Origin: Epithemia pelagica | Taxonomy: Eukaryota; Bacillariophyta; Bacillariophyceae; Surirellales; Surirellaceae | Reading direction: 5' to 3' | Length of the DNA: 64,000 nucleotides | NCBI GenBank assembly: GCA_946965045.2 | Contig: OX337234.1 | Location: forward strand, 1,178,001 to 1,242,000 | Shown here: in pieces, positions 50,101 to 61,019 of the stretch | How positions within the stretch are numbered: the stretch's first letter is position 1 | Layout of the letters: each line of letters opens with the position of its first letter | Notes under the pieces: model-generated | Databases searched by the model: none | What the model was told of the DNA's origin: nothing | The model's input: only the letters and a program-made list of their open reading frames with translations | Position numbers and translations under genes: made by a program

Positions 50101-52265
50101 GTTGTTAGTTGTCTTTTCTGCTTTACAGTGCCTTTCATTGGAATCGACGGTAAACAACGAACTTACTGAGAAGGTGGCGGTCGATCGGACCAAGGGACAA
50201 GCCTTCGTCAATGTAGTACAACTCTCGTGAAGCGTTCTCAAGGATGGTCTGTGTTGTTTGGTTTGTGTAAGGATCTCGCTGTCCGCCCAACGAATACCCA
50301 CAGCCGGAACCTGTTGTCCAAGAGTAAGGGTCGTCTTCTCCCTGAGTCAACCCCAAAAACTGGTCCGAGTCGATGAGTAAGTTGTACCACATCTTAGCGA
50401 ACTGGAATCATTCTTTTTGTTAGTACGTGTGGTTTGTCCCCTTCTTGCATAAAACTTGTCACTGGGACTTACGTGCTGTTTTGAATAAGATCCATCGCCC
50501 TGATTATCGGGACCTGGGATGTTATACTTAGTACACCATGAGGAAGACGCGCCTGCCATCACAGCACCTGTCAGGCCATCGTATTGAGGACTAGATGTGC
50601 TACTTCCAGTCAGAATCGCATTACCACACACTGAAAATAAAAAACAATGTGAGTTACATGTTGTCGGTTGTCATCTGGATGTTTTGGACTTCAGCACAAT
50701 TCGCAGTTTCTCACCGTTATCTGATGCTTCCAGACTTGCCATGAACCATTTGTAAACTGGATTCGATTCTACCATTTCTGTCCATGTTGTATCAGGGGTG
50801 ATGGGGTCAGCATAGCCTGCACTGTACTGCGGATCCCAAACCGTCAAATTTCTAATATTTTCAAGATCCAAATACTCTCCCAAACTGAACGTGTCACCGG
50901 ACAAATCAACGCCAGAACCAGAAACGGGGCTACTTCCTTCAAAAAGTGCCCCTGTGCCATCACCAGTCGACCAGAATGGAAAGGGCGACCCGGCAGTGTT
51001 TACGCTGCTAAAGTCACTGTCAGCGTGTGTCAACAAGGCATTGGCTGCAGTTAATGCATCCACCGATGCGGGTGGGCATTGCAGACTGTCAGTCGACGTT
51101 TCACATCCTTCTAAAAGAAGATTCATGAACGCCGAATATGATGTCACGTAGTCTGACGTTCCAAACTGTGCATATAAGCTGCGTGTGGTCGCGTACGTGT
51201 AGAAATCTTCGACATCTGCACGAGTTGTGCTTGCGGCCAAGCCTCCATATTGTTGCGCTCGCAACTGGAGTTCAGTCTGGTCGTCAGCATCGGTGACAGT
51301 GCCGCTCTCCAACAAGCGCACCATCTCTGCAGCCAACACGCCAAATGACCCTTTCACATATGCAGTGAGGCTAGTCATAGTCGTTTCGAATGACTCTTCA
51401 ATACACTGTTTACAAGGATCGTTCATCTCCATGCTACCAATGTCATCGAACAGCATGAGAGGATCGGCGTAGCTGTCAGGATAGCCTTGGGATACAGCAT
51501 ACTCTTCATTTGTACGAAGTGCCAAAATGTTGGCGCATTGAGCCGGGCAATTATTCACCATGATACCGAAACGGGGGATTCGCGGTTTCAGCAGCAATTT
51601 ACGAATGACCTCGTTGTACCAAGTGATCTTGTCGGTGTCATCGAAAAACCAACGGGCTTCCTGGAAGAGATCCATGGGACTGAGACGAGCACACGGAAAC
51701 TGAACAAGAACAAGCACCAACGGTTAAATTATGCTGCGTCTCAAAGAGTGTTGGTTGTGTCTCGGCAAGTCTTACCTCATAAGTAGTACCCTTTCCGACA
51801 TTGTTCAACGCACAGATATCTTGCCAGGTGATAGTATGACCTTTCCACTCAATCTAGACCAGAGGTTGTGAGACCGACCACCATATCACAGCGAAGCGAG
51901 TCAACGCTAAGAAATCTTACCGTGGTGGCTTCGGTTTTCTCCATGCGTTCACGGATTTCTTCCAAACGGGAGGGTGTAAAAAGGTTTTCACCATCACGAG
52001 AAATGGCCATGGCGGCAATACTTGTTGCGGACAACTCTTCCCTTCCAACACTCTTCGCATAATCAAGATTTTTGGCGTAGTCTCCTCGTTTCGGAACCCA
52101 AATTTCACTCACTTTTTCTTCAATGTAATCATCTTGCGACCAACCAAATCCAGTGAGGAACGCGAAGGCAATGGGCAAAATCACAAGGAAGGGCCATGGC
52201 ATGGACACCATGTGGCGAAAAGGCCATGAGCCTTCTGCTTTGCTTGAAGCAGTAGTTGGTGACAT
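47119..52265 (-). CDS. Patched/NPC1-like RND transporter with sterol-sensing domain (ten exons)
   Basis: Exons by splice sites and phase: 52265-51921, 51853-51776, 51699-50715, 50630-50473, 50401-50167, 50079-49584, 49518-49264, 49187-48692, 48619-47583, 47509-47119. They sum to 1492 codons with consistent phases. The N-terminus has one membrane helix (MPWPFLVILPIAFAFLTGF), then a large cysteine-containing lumenal loop. Five helices of a sterol-sensing domain include LILLISPDW-type and ILGIGVDDVYIVLMS, the GxDD motif of RND permeases. A second lumenal loop (DFFPVDSQAYKW, CPVADWSDEKF) and a second helix bundle with VLSVGFAVEYAVHVVSRWL follow, the pseudo-repeat of the first. The tail is acidic and cytosolic. 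It is predicted to move sterols or other lipids across or within membranes; the ligand is unknown. Confidence 0.9.
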
Positions 52266-52659
52266 GGTTCTGTCGTTGCTGCTTGCTTGCTTTTATCTCA
52301 ACTCTTGTTTTCCTTGATTTTATGTGAAGAAAGGGAAATGTGAGACGTTTCCGTTTTCCGGGAATAGCGAAATGACAGACTTTCATGACAGACTCTCGGA
52401 TAAACTTTCAAAATGTTGACTGTTATACGGACACACTATCCGGTTGCACTCCATGTCACTGTTGCTCTTCCACATGCACTCTTCATTTAAATAAAATGGT
52501 ATTTTACTATTGCCCTTCTTGTCTCGTCAGTGCCACTTCAAATTCATGACGAGGATACCCCGTTTAACCCTAACTCTAAAAACGAATGTTTACCCGAATG
52601 TCTGTCATTTCGCTATTCAGGCCTGAAAAAGTGAAATGACAGACTTTCGGGGTAGTTGT

Positions 52660-52737
52660 TTGACAGACATTTGGAGTTTCAGGTAGCTTTTTGACAGACA
52701 TTCGGAGTTTCAGGTAGCTTTTTGACAGACATTCGGG
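52660..52737. repeat. 31-bp tandem repeat, 2.5 copies, with TGACAGACATTCGG core
   Basis: TTGACAGACATTYGGAGTTT plus CAGGTAGCTTT is repeated twice and a half. The related word GAAATGACAGACTTTC occurs nearby at about 52368, 52608 (inverted) and 52633, and inverted at about 59500. Confidence 0.75.
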
Positions 52738-52764
52738 AAAACTTTTTAATCTTGTAGTATCTTC

Positions 52765-52984
52765 TGCCATACCCATGCATAATGGTAGGACGTAAAAAAT
52801 TACTCCTATGATCTTTAGGAATTAAGCTCGGAAAGTGAGCGATGGCCAGAGAAGCCATCTGCACACGGGACAAGGACGGACTGAATTCTGAGAACGTCGG
52901 TGTCAAAGATGTCAAAGATTCAACTAGGGACCTATCGAGTCATGTTTACGTGGATTCGTGGCGGGACAGAGTCCGGGTACCGCA
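52765..52984 (-). repeat. 3' LTR of the Ty3/gypsy element
   Basis: 220 bp; contains the 6-bp CTCCTA insertion relative to the other LTR. Confidence 0.9.
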
Positions 52985-53071
52985 CTCTACCTCTCCCTGG
53001 TCGGACCTAGGAAGTTCGAGCGGGCCATGGGAAAGCTTGATGGCCAGAGGCCAACGGCAGTAAAACCCATG

Positions 53072-55789
53072 TCATACACGGTAAGGTATGAGACGCCTGA
53101 TATTGATGCGCTCGGTAACGTGGGGACCACGTTGAATGGTCACGGTGCCATTGGAATGGACACGCGTGATAGTGAAAGGATTGGGACTGGTACGAGGTGC
53201 CAATTTGTCCGGATTGGTAGCGCGGATGAGCACGCGATCTCCAATTTTGTAGTCATGAAAGACGCGAGAGCGATTTGCGAGTCGAGCTCGTTCGTCAACG
53301 ATGATTTGGCGTTTTTGACGAATCAATTCCATGTCCACAAGGATGGGAATGTCGAACAGCATGTCGCGGTGGAACGCAAGACTGCCGGGAGAATGTTTGA
53401 GGCTGCCGTGGATGGCAGTGCGTGCAGAGTATGCAGCGGTTTGCAGAGCAGTGTCAACCATAAGAGCGGCCTGTTCAATGTTTTGCGGCGGCTCGTAGTT
53501 AACGATAGCGCGTAATGAATTGCCAATCGTCAAATGAAGACGTTCACATAGGGCATTGGATTGTGGATTTTTGACCGTTAGGGGCACTGGCTTGATACCA
53601 TGATTGCGAAGCACTTGCGTAAACGCATGGCCGATGAACTCGCCGCCTTGATCGAAAAGGCAACGAACAGGGCGAGGATAGCGTGAAAGCCATGAATTCT
53701 CGAGTTGGAGACCAACATGTCGAGCGGTTTTATTGTATATGCGGATAATCTCGCAAAAATTGGTGACAGTGTCAATGACCGTCAGAGCCTGAAAGGTCAG
53801 GGCCATGCCATGGATTTTGACTGTCCAGGGGCCGATAAGATCGACGGCAATGTCGGACCAGGGATTACCACGGACCTCACGAGGAGGCAATTCTCCGTAA
53901 TGTCGATGAACGACCTTCGACCGTTGACAGGTCGGACAGCTGGAAACAGCTTGATCGCAGTAGAGTCCCAATTGGGGATGCGTCATGTGCATGGCGATAG
54001 TATCGCGGAGTCGCGTGGAACCAGCGTGGTTAAGCACGAGATGATACCAGTTGACTGTATGCGCGAGAAGCGAGTCAGGAATGCGAATGCGCCAGAGGGC
54101 ATTAACCGATTGTCGATAACAGACAAGGTTGTATTGTGGATTTTCCGTAGGAAAGGGTTGCAAATGATAATAGTCAGGTTTGGATTGGACCAACGCCATT
54201 AAGGCGGCATCGTTTTGTTGATGCTGAAATATCGTAGCATAGTCAACCGGTAGGGGTTGGTTGGCCGTAATGGCGGGATGATTAAGATACACATCGATCA
54301 ACTCTTCGTCCATGAAAATAGGGGATTCATGAGAATCCGCGTCACGAGACGCTAAGCGGGGGTCATCATTAGGCGCACGAGGAACCTGAAACACGGAGTG
54401 TTTGCCGCTATGATCGAAAAGGGATCGTGGTCCAGACGAGGGACCGTCGGAAGGGACCTTGGAAGGGGCACTCTTCTCCTCCTCTCCTGAAAGAGGGAGA
54501 CGCGACAACGCGTCGGCGATGACGTTATCCTGGCCAGGAATATAATGAAAGATGGGATTGTATTCTTCGAGAAAGAGACGCCAACGAAGGACTCGTTGGG
54601 AGTTGAGAGTGGAATAAGTGAGATTTTTGTGATCGGTATGAATGTGCAAGGCGGCACAGCCAAGCAACATGGAGCGGAACTCTTTGAGGGTTTCGACGAT
54701 GGAGAGTAACTCCTTTTCCATAGTGGTGTAATTCCGCTGAGCGGGGTTGAGCTTGCGTGAGAAATACGCGACAGGGATGTTTTCCTGCATGATAACAGCG
54801 CCGAGCTGATAGTCAGACGCGTCCACATAGACGTGGAAAGGAATGTTGTGATCGGGATAGCGGATAAACGCATCATGCGCAAGCATGGCTTTGACGTTTT
54901 CAAAGGCTTTCTGACATTGCGGGGACCATTCAAAGGTTTTCTTGCCGGTCAAGGCTGTTAGCGGAGCTAAGTGATGGGATCGCTGAGGATACATGTGACG
55001 ATAGAAATTAACCATGCCAATGAAGGAACGTAGTTCTTTCATGGTGCGAGGAGGCGATAAAGCCAGAATCGCGGAAATCTTTTTCTTCCATGGTCGTAGA
55101 CCTGTAGGCGTGAGCCAATGGCCAAGGAAGTCGGTTTCCTGCACGGCCCATTCACATTTGTGAGGAGTGATAGAAAAGTTCTTGTCTTGAAGACGTTGAA
55201 GGACTTTGTTGAGAATCTCGACATGTTCTTCCCAACTGTCGGAAAAGACGCCGATATCGTCGATGTAGACTTCGACGTGATCGCGAAAGTCAGCGAGGAC
55301 TTCTTCCATGAGCTCCTGACAGAAGTCTGGGGATTGCTTAACTCCCATAGGGAGACGACGATAGCGAAATTTGCCAAAAGGCGTAGTGATAACGCAAAGA
55401 TTGCTGGAAAACTCGTCGAGTTTGAAAGTGTGAAAACACATAGAGATGTCAAGTTTTGTAAAATATTTGTAGCCTTTGCGTCGTCGAAGGATATCTTCGA
55501 TCCTTGGAAAGGGATAGACGCGGCGATACATTTGCGCATTAAGCGAACGAAAGTCCGAGATCATTCGGATTCGTCCATCCTCTTTAGGAATGGCGAAATG
55601 AGGAGCGGCCCACTCAGTGGAACCAACTCGTTCGAGAATGCCGATATCGACAAACCGAAACAATTCCTTTTTAAAGGTGTCATGGATATTGACGATGATG
55701 AGCATAATGACGATGATGAGCCGGTTTGGCATCGGGCATGAGATCGAGATGCAACTCTTTGTCCGGATAGGCACGCAGGACGCCGTCAA
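53072..55789 (-). CDS. Ty3/gypsy Pol: RT, RNase H, integrase
   Basis: The frame is +1 relative to Gag-protease and overlaps it by 110 nt; meaningful sequence starts near NIHDTFKKELFRFVD. RT: RMISDFRSLNAQ, YFTKLDISMCFH, LPMGVKQSPDFCQ, VEVYIDDIGVFS. RNase H: FHVYVDASDYQLGA, NYTTMEKELLSI, LHIHTDHKNL. The integrase zinc region has HLVLNHAGSTR and CPTCQRSK; the core has IAVDLIGPW, CLFDQGGEF and SNALCERLH as D, D, E. The protein ends with a small basic barrel-like domain (IGDRVLIRATNP..RGPHVTERINIRRL). No stop interrupts it. Expression needs a +1 shift or reflects an indel. Confidence 0.9.
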   Translation of the reverse strand: MTASCVPIRTKSCISISCPMPNRLIIVIMLIIVNIHDTFKKELFRFVDIGILERVGSTEWAAPHFAIPKEDGRIRMISDFRSLNAQMYRRVYPFPRIEDILRRRKGYKYFTKLDISMCFHTFKLDEFSSNLCVITTPFGKFRYRRLPMGVKQSPDFCQELMEEVLADFRDHVEVYIDDIGVFSDSWEEHVEILNKVLQRLQDKNFSITPHKCEWAVQETDFLGHWLTPTGLRPWKKKISAILALSPPRTMKELRSFIGMVNFYRHMYPQRSHHLAPLTALTGKKTFEWSPQCQKAFENVKAMLAHDAFIRYPDHNIPFHVYVDASDYQLGAVIMQENIPVAYFSRKLNPAQRNYTTMEKELLSIVETLKEFRSMLLGCAALHIHTDHKNLTYSTLNSQRVLRWRLFLEEYNPIFHYIPGQDNVIADALSRLPLSGEEEKSAPSKVPSDGPSSGPRSLFDHSGKHSVFQVPRAPNDDPRLASRDADSHESPIFMDEELIDVYLNHPAITANQPLPVDYATIFQHQQNDAALMALVQSKPDYYHLQPFPTENPQYNLVCYRQSVNALWRIRIPDSLLAHTVNWYHLVLNHAGSTRLRDTIAMHMTHPQLGLYCDQAVSSCPTCQRSKVVHRHYGELPPREVRGNPWSDIAVDLIGPWTVKIHGMALTFQALTVIDTVTNFCEIIRIYNKTARHVGLQLENSWLSRYPRPVRCLFDQGGEFIGHAFTQVLRNHGIKPVPLTVKNPQSNALCERLHLTIGNSLRAIVNYEPPQNIEQAALMVDTALQTAAYSARTAIHGSLKHSPGSLAFHRDMLFDIPILVDMELIRQKRQIIVDERARLANRSRVFHDYKIGDRVLIRATNPDKLAPRTSPNPFTITRVHSNGTVTIQRGPHVTERINIRRLIPYRV

Positions 55790-58139
55790 AGATGCGCCCG
55801 CATTTCAGCCACACACCAAGAAGATCTTGTTGTTGTGAGGGCGTCAGATGAGTCTGTTGAGAAAGAAGCTCATCGAGATCTGCCTGTTTGTAATTTGAAT
55901 CAAGCAGGTAATCGTCACCGAGGACGTCATCATCTGCGAAGAGATCGATGAAATGCGAGACGAACTCATGTTCAGTCGCGAATGAATCGCGGTCGCGCAT
56001 AGCGACTTCAATGGAGTCCCACGAGGAGATCCCACGATCGAAATCAAGAAGGACGCCCAGACGGCGAAGCAAATCGCGACCGATGATGATATCATAGCGA
56101 CTGGTGGGAGCATCATAGATGTCGACCCATAAGGGATAGGTTACGTGTTTGGTTCGTGAAAACTCTGGGAGAACAATGTCTTCCAGGAGAATTTCGGACA
56201 CACCGGAACGAGTTCCCATGGTCGTGTTCACGGAGCGGTCGGTAGACCGCGGTATCATGCCTGGTTGAAGGCAACGTGAATGAAGAATCGTCTTGTCAGC
56301 GCCTGAATCGAGCAGGGCACGCAAGGGAAGCGTATTCTCAACACCGCCAATATGGCGAGCCATGACGATTGTGAGTGGAACGCATTCAGGCCGAGAAGGC
56401 GAATCTAACGCATGAACATCACTAGATAAAGGAAATTGGGAGTAGAACTCATCATAAGACTCTAGGTTATCCAAGTAACCGTTATTAGGATCAATCACCT
56501 CGCTTATAAAAGCGTCCTCACGACATAGAGACGCGGGCGTAAGCAGCGAGACCTCCTTGGGTGGACAGGTCGTAGATGTGGGAAATGTCCATTCCGCGCC
56601 CATAGATTTTATTGAGCTGGTCGATGACCTCGTTGATGGGTGCATCGGGATGGATTGCGCTGCCGGCATAGCCGTTGGCGGGCCAGTTTGGATCTGACAT
56701 TGCTGCGAGAACAAAATGTCCAGGTGATGAGTCTGATCGTCAGGAGACGAGGAAAAGGAAGATGAAAGGTGAGACGTACCGGGGACCGTCTTTTCAGGAT
56801 TGCGAAGATCGCTCCACTGCTGGATTCCCTCGGCATCGACAGGAATGGTAGGAACGCATCCTGGAGGAGGAGCTACGGCAGGAGGATTGGCAGGAATGGC
56901 ATTCCATCCGTTGCCGGCACCAGCAGAGTCAGAGGCGTGTTGATCACTGCCACGACCTGGGGCAGAAGGACGAGAGCCCCAAGTGGCACGCAGAGGAGCG
57001 GAAGAGCCACCACGCGGGTTGTTATTGCCATTGGAACCACCACCTTGAGGAGGATTGTTTCCGGCGTTGCCGCCACTGGTAGAACGGTTAGAACGTTGAA
57101 CCATGACGTCAAAAAGGCTTTGATTGAAATTGCGACCCGTAGGATTATAAATGCAATCAGCCCAAGAATGGTTGCGATGAGATTCCATCGTGGTCCGATA
57201 CGGACAGGGATCGGAGTTGCCATCGGAGGCGCCACGATTGTCTCCGGAGGAGTCATTACGGTCGGAGGAGCCACGGCGATTTCCGCCACGTGATGAATCA
57301 CGATTGCCACCGCGGAGTCCACCACGAGAGTGGCGAGAGCGCACGCGACGATCGCGATTGCCGCTGTTGTTGGAGTCGCGAGGACGAGAGCGGTCTTGAC
57401 GAGACTGCGACCGATTTTGCTGTTGCTCACGTAGGAGGGCCTTTTGCTCGGAGGCGCGCTGGTATCCGCGCATGGCTTGCAAGAGAGCATCCGTGTCAAA
57501 GTGATTGACAATGTCCGGCACCAAGGGATTGGCTTGTTGAAATTCCGTGCGCCATGTAGTCGGCGAGCCTTGGTAAAAGGCTTGTTTGAGTTCGTCTTCC
57601 GTGAGGGGGACGATTGCAGCGTCGGAGCTGAGGTATTTGAGACCGTTTGAAAACTTGCAAAGGGACTGCAAATGCGAGTCCACTGTCATGTCTGAGGGCT
57701 TCCGAGGCCCAGAAAGAAGGAAGGTGCGGAAAGCACTAACTTCACTGACAAGGACAAGGGGGGCGAAGACCGCAGCAATCAAACCTTGAAAGCAGGCTTT
57801 ATCGAGATTGGTGCCTGGAGGCAAACCGTTGTAGGCTTCGAGAAAAGGATCGGCGATAGCGCTGGTGACCGAGCGAGGGAAATACTCGCAACAAGCGGCA
57901 AAGGGATCCGGATGACCGGAGATGCGGATCTTGTCCACGAAGTGGAGGACCCAAAGAAAGAGATCGCGAGGATCTTCATCCGTCGACTCCCGAAATGGGA
58001 GGAGGTTGGCGTAATACTTGTCGTCGTCATCTTTGAGCTTGAGAGAGGAAAAGGAATCGGAGGACAGAGCCTCATCAACGCGACGTTGGAAGCGGAGTGC
58101 ATCGACAAGGGTAATGAACCCACTGTTGTTGTCTGCCAT
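55680..58139 (-). CDS. Ty3/gypsy Gag-protease
   Basis: The ATG at 58139 (MADNNSGFITLVDAL) is preferred to the GTG-type opening at 58208. The capsid-like part has FLWVLHFVDKIRISGHPDP and MRGYQRASEQKALLREQQ; a long Arg/Gly/Ser/Asn-rich RNA-binding stretch follows instead of a clear zinc knuckle. The aspartic protease is LLDSGADKTILHSR with a distal IIIGRDLLRRLGV. The end, LMPDAKPAHHRHYAHHRQYP, is the usual link to RT, showing that the frame changes exactly where Pol should continue. Confidence 0.85.
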   Translation of the reverse strand: MADNNSGFITLVDALRFQRRVDEALSSDSFSSLKLKDDDDKYYANLLPFRESTDEDPRDLFLWVLHFVDKIRISGHPDPFAACCEYFPRSVTSAIADPFLEAYNGLPPGTNLDKACFQGLIAAVFAPLVLVSEVSAFRTFLLSGPRKPSDMTVDSHLQSLCKFSNGLKYLSSDAAIVPLTEDELKQAFYQGSPTTWRTEFQQANPLVPDIVNHFDTDALLQAMRGYQRASEQKALLREQQQNRSQSRQDRSRPRDSNNSGNRDRRVRSRHSRGGLRGGNRDSSRGGNRRGSSDRNDSSGDNRGASDGNSDPCPYRTTMESHRNHSWADCIYNPTGRNFNQSLFDVMVQRSNRSTSGGNAGNNPPQGGGSNGNNNPRGGSSAPLRATWGSRPSAPGRGSDQHASDSAGAGNGWNAIPANPPAVAPPPGCVPTIPVDAEGIQQWSDLRNPEKTVPGTSHLSSSFSSSPDDQTHHLDILFSQQCQIQTGPPTAMPAAQSIPMHPSTRSSTSSIKSMGAEWTFPTSTTCPPKEVSLLTPASLCREDAFISEVIDPNNGYLDNLESYDEFYSQFPLSSDVHALDSPSRPECVPLTIVMARHIGGVENTLPLRALLDSGADKTILHSRCLQPGMIPRSTDRSVNTTMGTRSGVSEILLEDIVLPEFSRTKHVTYPLWVDIYDAPTSRYDIIIGRDLLRRLGVLLDFDRGISSWDSIEVAMRDRDSFATEHEFVSHFIDLFADDDVLGDDYLLDSNYKQADLDELLSQQTHLTPSQQQDLLGVWLKCGRIFDGVLRAYPDKELHLDLMPDAKPAHHRHYAHHRQYP

Positions 58140-58276
58140 GATGGAGAGATGCAATGCTGAGAAAATGAAAGGAAAGGAATCAAAGGACGGGCAAAAGGAA
58201 TTGCACAAACGTCGGCCGCCGGAGGCGTGTTATGGTGAAGAAGGAAAAACAAGGGCGTTGAGGAATCTGATCAGAG

Positions 58277-58490
58277 TGCCATACCCATGCATAATGGTAG
58301 GACGTAAAAAATTATGATCTTTAGGAATTAGGCTAGGAAAGTGAGCGATGGCCAGAGAAGCCATCTGCACACGGGACAAGGACGGACTGAATTCTGAGAA
58401 CGTCGGTGTCAAAGATGTCAAAGATTCAACTAGGGACCTATCGAGTCATGTTTACGTGGATTCGTGGCGGGACAGAGTCCGGGTACCGCA
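58277..58490 (-). repeat. 5' LTR of the Ty3/gypsy element
   Basis: 214 bp; lies upstream of the Gag start on the minus strand. Confidence 0.9.
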
Positions 58491-58495
58491 TCTTC

Positions 58496-58930
58496 TATTA
58501 ACAATACAAAAAAATGTTCCCAACCAACATCATATCTACACATGATAGAGAGAATATTGCCTTTTAGTGTCTTGATTTCCCGTAATCAGACTGCTCGTTT
58601 GGACCCAACAATGATGGAACCAACCACGCCAAGGAAGCAGCAAACAATCACCTACCAACTACTCGCTGCCAACGAACAACGAACAATGACAACACTCGGC
58701 AACAACAACAAAAACAACCCGCACGCAACAATCAACTACTCGCTGTCACCGAACCCAGTGCACGAGACTGTGCCCGTCAATGACAACAAGAAGCAACAAC
58801 GACATGCGGCGACTGCAGCAACGACATGCGACAAGACAGCAAGCGTCGACAACGACAGCGACAACAACAACATGCGGCTACAACAACGACAGCGACAACA
58901 ACAACATGCGGCTACAACCACAAGAACAAC
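58496..58930. other. CAA/GACAACAAC-rich low-complexity DNA
   Basis: Degenerate CAACAACGACA and ACAACAACATGCGGCTACAA words in short tandem copies at 58790-58925. ORFs here translate to Thr/Asn/Gln runs and are not supported as genes. Confidence 0.6.
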
Positions 58931-58934
58931 ATAC

Positions 58935-59445
58935 TCAACAATCAACTCCTCGTTTCTGCCCAACGGCAAAACAATCGGCGACGACGGCATGGCAACAGCA
59001 CCATTCGGCTGCTTCCGATAACACAGTTCGAGTGGAAGAAGGAGTGGACGCCGTAAACGAGAGCACCTTATCGAATCTTGACACTCTTAATGGATGGTGA
59101 AACAACAATAAACAAAGACAAAGACAAATGGATCGATGCAGGCAAAAGACAGGATGGTGAACGAGGATGGATGGACGAAACGATTGCCTACGAGTATGAC
59201 ACATACAAGTATGTACAAAGCTAACTAGTACATGCTCTCACTCAATTAGTCATGTTCATACAAGTAGAGGAGGCGGGTTGATTGCTGTTGTGTTAGAGCC
59301 TCCTCGCCATGGTGTGTGTGAGGATAGTTTGCATATCTTGAGATTGAGCATCTCATTGATCGGTCGGTCCATGTGAGGGATGAGGGGCAATTCATCTTAG
59401 TTTTTTACTTCGGGAAAATGCATAGAGTGAATCTCGTTGGGCCGA
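58935..59445 (+). repeat. Segmental direct duplication, copy 1
   Basis: Shares with 60646-61005, in order, ACAATCAACTC, AAAGACAAATGGATCGATGC, GAACGAGGATGGATG, GAGGAGGCGGGTTGATTG and GAATCTCGTTGGGCCG, with many substitutions and indels between. It contains no recognisable gene. Confidence 0.7.
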
Positions 59446-59754
59446 AATTCCCTCTAAAGTTGAAAGTTTATCCGAAAGTCTGTCATGAAAGTCTGTCATG
59501 AAAGTCTGTCATTTCACTCCCCTCCCGTTTTCCGTGTCTCAGGGACACCTACGAATATTGTTCCCAGTGACCAAAATGACTGTTTCCTATTAAAAGGATA
59601 AGGATTTATAAGCATTGAGTTTTCCCAATAAGTGGTGATGATATGTTTCTGAAGATGCGAACCACACACACTCTATTATTAATTGCCATTAGAAACAAGG
59701 ACATGAATTAGAGTCCTCTACGACACAGGGGTAAACAATATATTTAATGACTCC

Positions 59755-59960
59755 TCTAGAAACACGAGTGGAAACATATCGCCAAAACTGGAAGCGTGAC
59801 TGGAAACATCGGAAACAAGTGGGAACACGACTGGAAACAATGGAAACAAGTGGAATCAAATGGAAACAACATGGAAACATCGGACACACGACTGGAAACT
59901 CTGGGAACATCTTGGAAACAACGGATACACGACTGGAAACATTGGATACACGAAGAAAGA
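59755..59960 (+). repeat. GGAAAC minisatellite, block 1
   Basis: Irregular tandem units of the type ACACGACTGGAAACAATGG and ACAAGTGGAAACA, about 12-25 bp each. Confidence 0.75.
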
Positions 59961-60124
59961 TCCCAAGAAAGATCCTGAACTTTCTGGCTGAAAAGCACTC
60001 GGATCCTCACGGTAGGGGGCTTTGGTGGAATGATCCTTGGACGTTGACGAGCATTCAACATTCAACATCGAACACAAAACAATCAACGACAATGGCGTGC
60101 GAACGCAACAAACAGCTCTTCGTC

Positions 60125-60630
60125 AAAACAAAACAAAACAAAACAAAACAAAACAAAACAAAACAAAACAAAACAAAACAAAACAAAACAAAACAAAACA
60201 AAACAAAACAAAACAAAACAAAACAAAACAAAACAAAACAAAACAAAACAAAACAAAACAAAACAAAACAAAACAAAACAAAACAAAACAAAACAAAACA
60301 AAACAAAACAAAACAAAACAAAACAAAACAAAACAAAACAAAACAAAACAAAACAAAACAAAACAAAACAAAACAAAACAAAACAAAACAAAACAAAACA
60401 AAACAAAACAAAACAAAACAAAACAAAACAAAACAAAACAAAACAAAACAAAACAAAACAAAACAAAACAAAACAAAACAAAACAAAACAAAACAAAACA
60501 AAACAAAACAAAACAAAACAAAACAAAACAAAACAAAACAAAACAAAACAAAACAAAACAAAACAAAACAAAACAAAACAAAACAAAACAAAACAAAACA
60601 AAACAAAACAAAACAAAACAAAACAAAACA
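60125..60630 (+). repeat. (AAAAC)n array, about 101 pure units
   Basis: 506 bp of uninterrupted AAAAC. The long ORFs on both strands (KQNKT and CFVLF repeats) are artefacts of the pentamer having no stop in any frame. Confidence 0.95.
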
Positions 60631-60645
60631 ATCAAACATCAAACG

Positions 60646-61005
60646 CAACAATCAACTCAGCCGCCATTGCAACCATCCATGGAATCTTGAGTCTCTTGGT
60701 AGACATGGTGACAATCAAGAAAGACAAAGACAAATGGATCGATGCAGGCAAAAGAGAGGATGGCGAACGAGGATGGATGAAGACAGATGAATGACGGCGG
60801 AAACGATAGCTATGGCCTACGACACATACGTGCATGTACAACTAGGTTGATGCTCTCTATTAGTAGCTGTTTGTATGCAAAGAGGAGGCGGGTTGATTGT
60901 TGTGCTAGCGTCTCGTCACCATCGAGTGAGTGGTGAGCCTTGGTTGGTTTTACGCATATTGTTTACTATAGGAAAATGAGTGGAGTCCTGAATCTCGTTG
61001 GGCCG
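60646..61005 (+). repeat. Segmental direct duplication, copy 2
   Basis: Second copy of 58935-59445, about 1.6 kb downstream. In both places a GGAAAC minisatellite follows the copy (59755 and 61020), so the duplicated unit probably included it. Confidence 0.7.
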
Positions 61006-61019
61006 GGAGTCTCATGCGA

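Larger units (their letters stand above)
52765..58490 (-). mobile_element. Ty3/gypsy LTR retrotransposon
   Basis: LTRs lie at 52765-52984 and 58277-58490, with TG...CA ends when read on the minus strand. A 5-bp duplication TCTTC flanks them (52760-52764 and 58491-58495). Internal ORFs run Gag-protease then RT-RNase H-integrase, the Ty3/gypsy order. The LTRs differ by one 6-bp indel (CTCCTA) and at least two substitutions, so the copy is older than the Copia insertion. Confidence 0.93.

Noticed and set aside
59747-60790. Long ORFs across the AAAAC array (KQNKT and CFVLF repeat proteins on both strands)
   Set aside because: The pentamer has no stop codon in any frame; the ORFs are artefacts of the repeat and start in minisatellite DNA.
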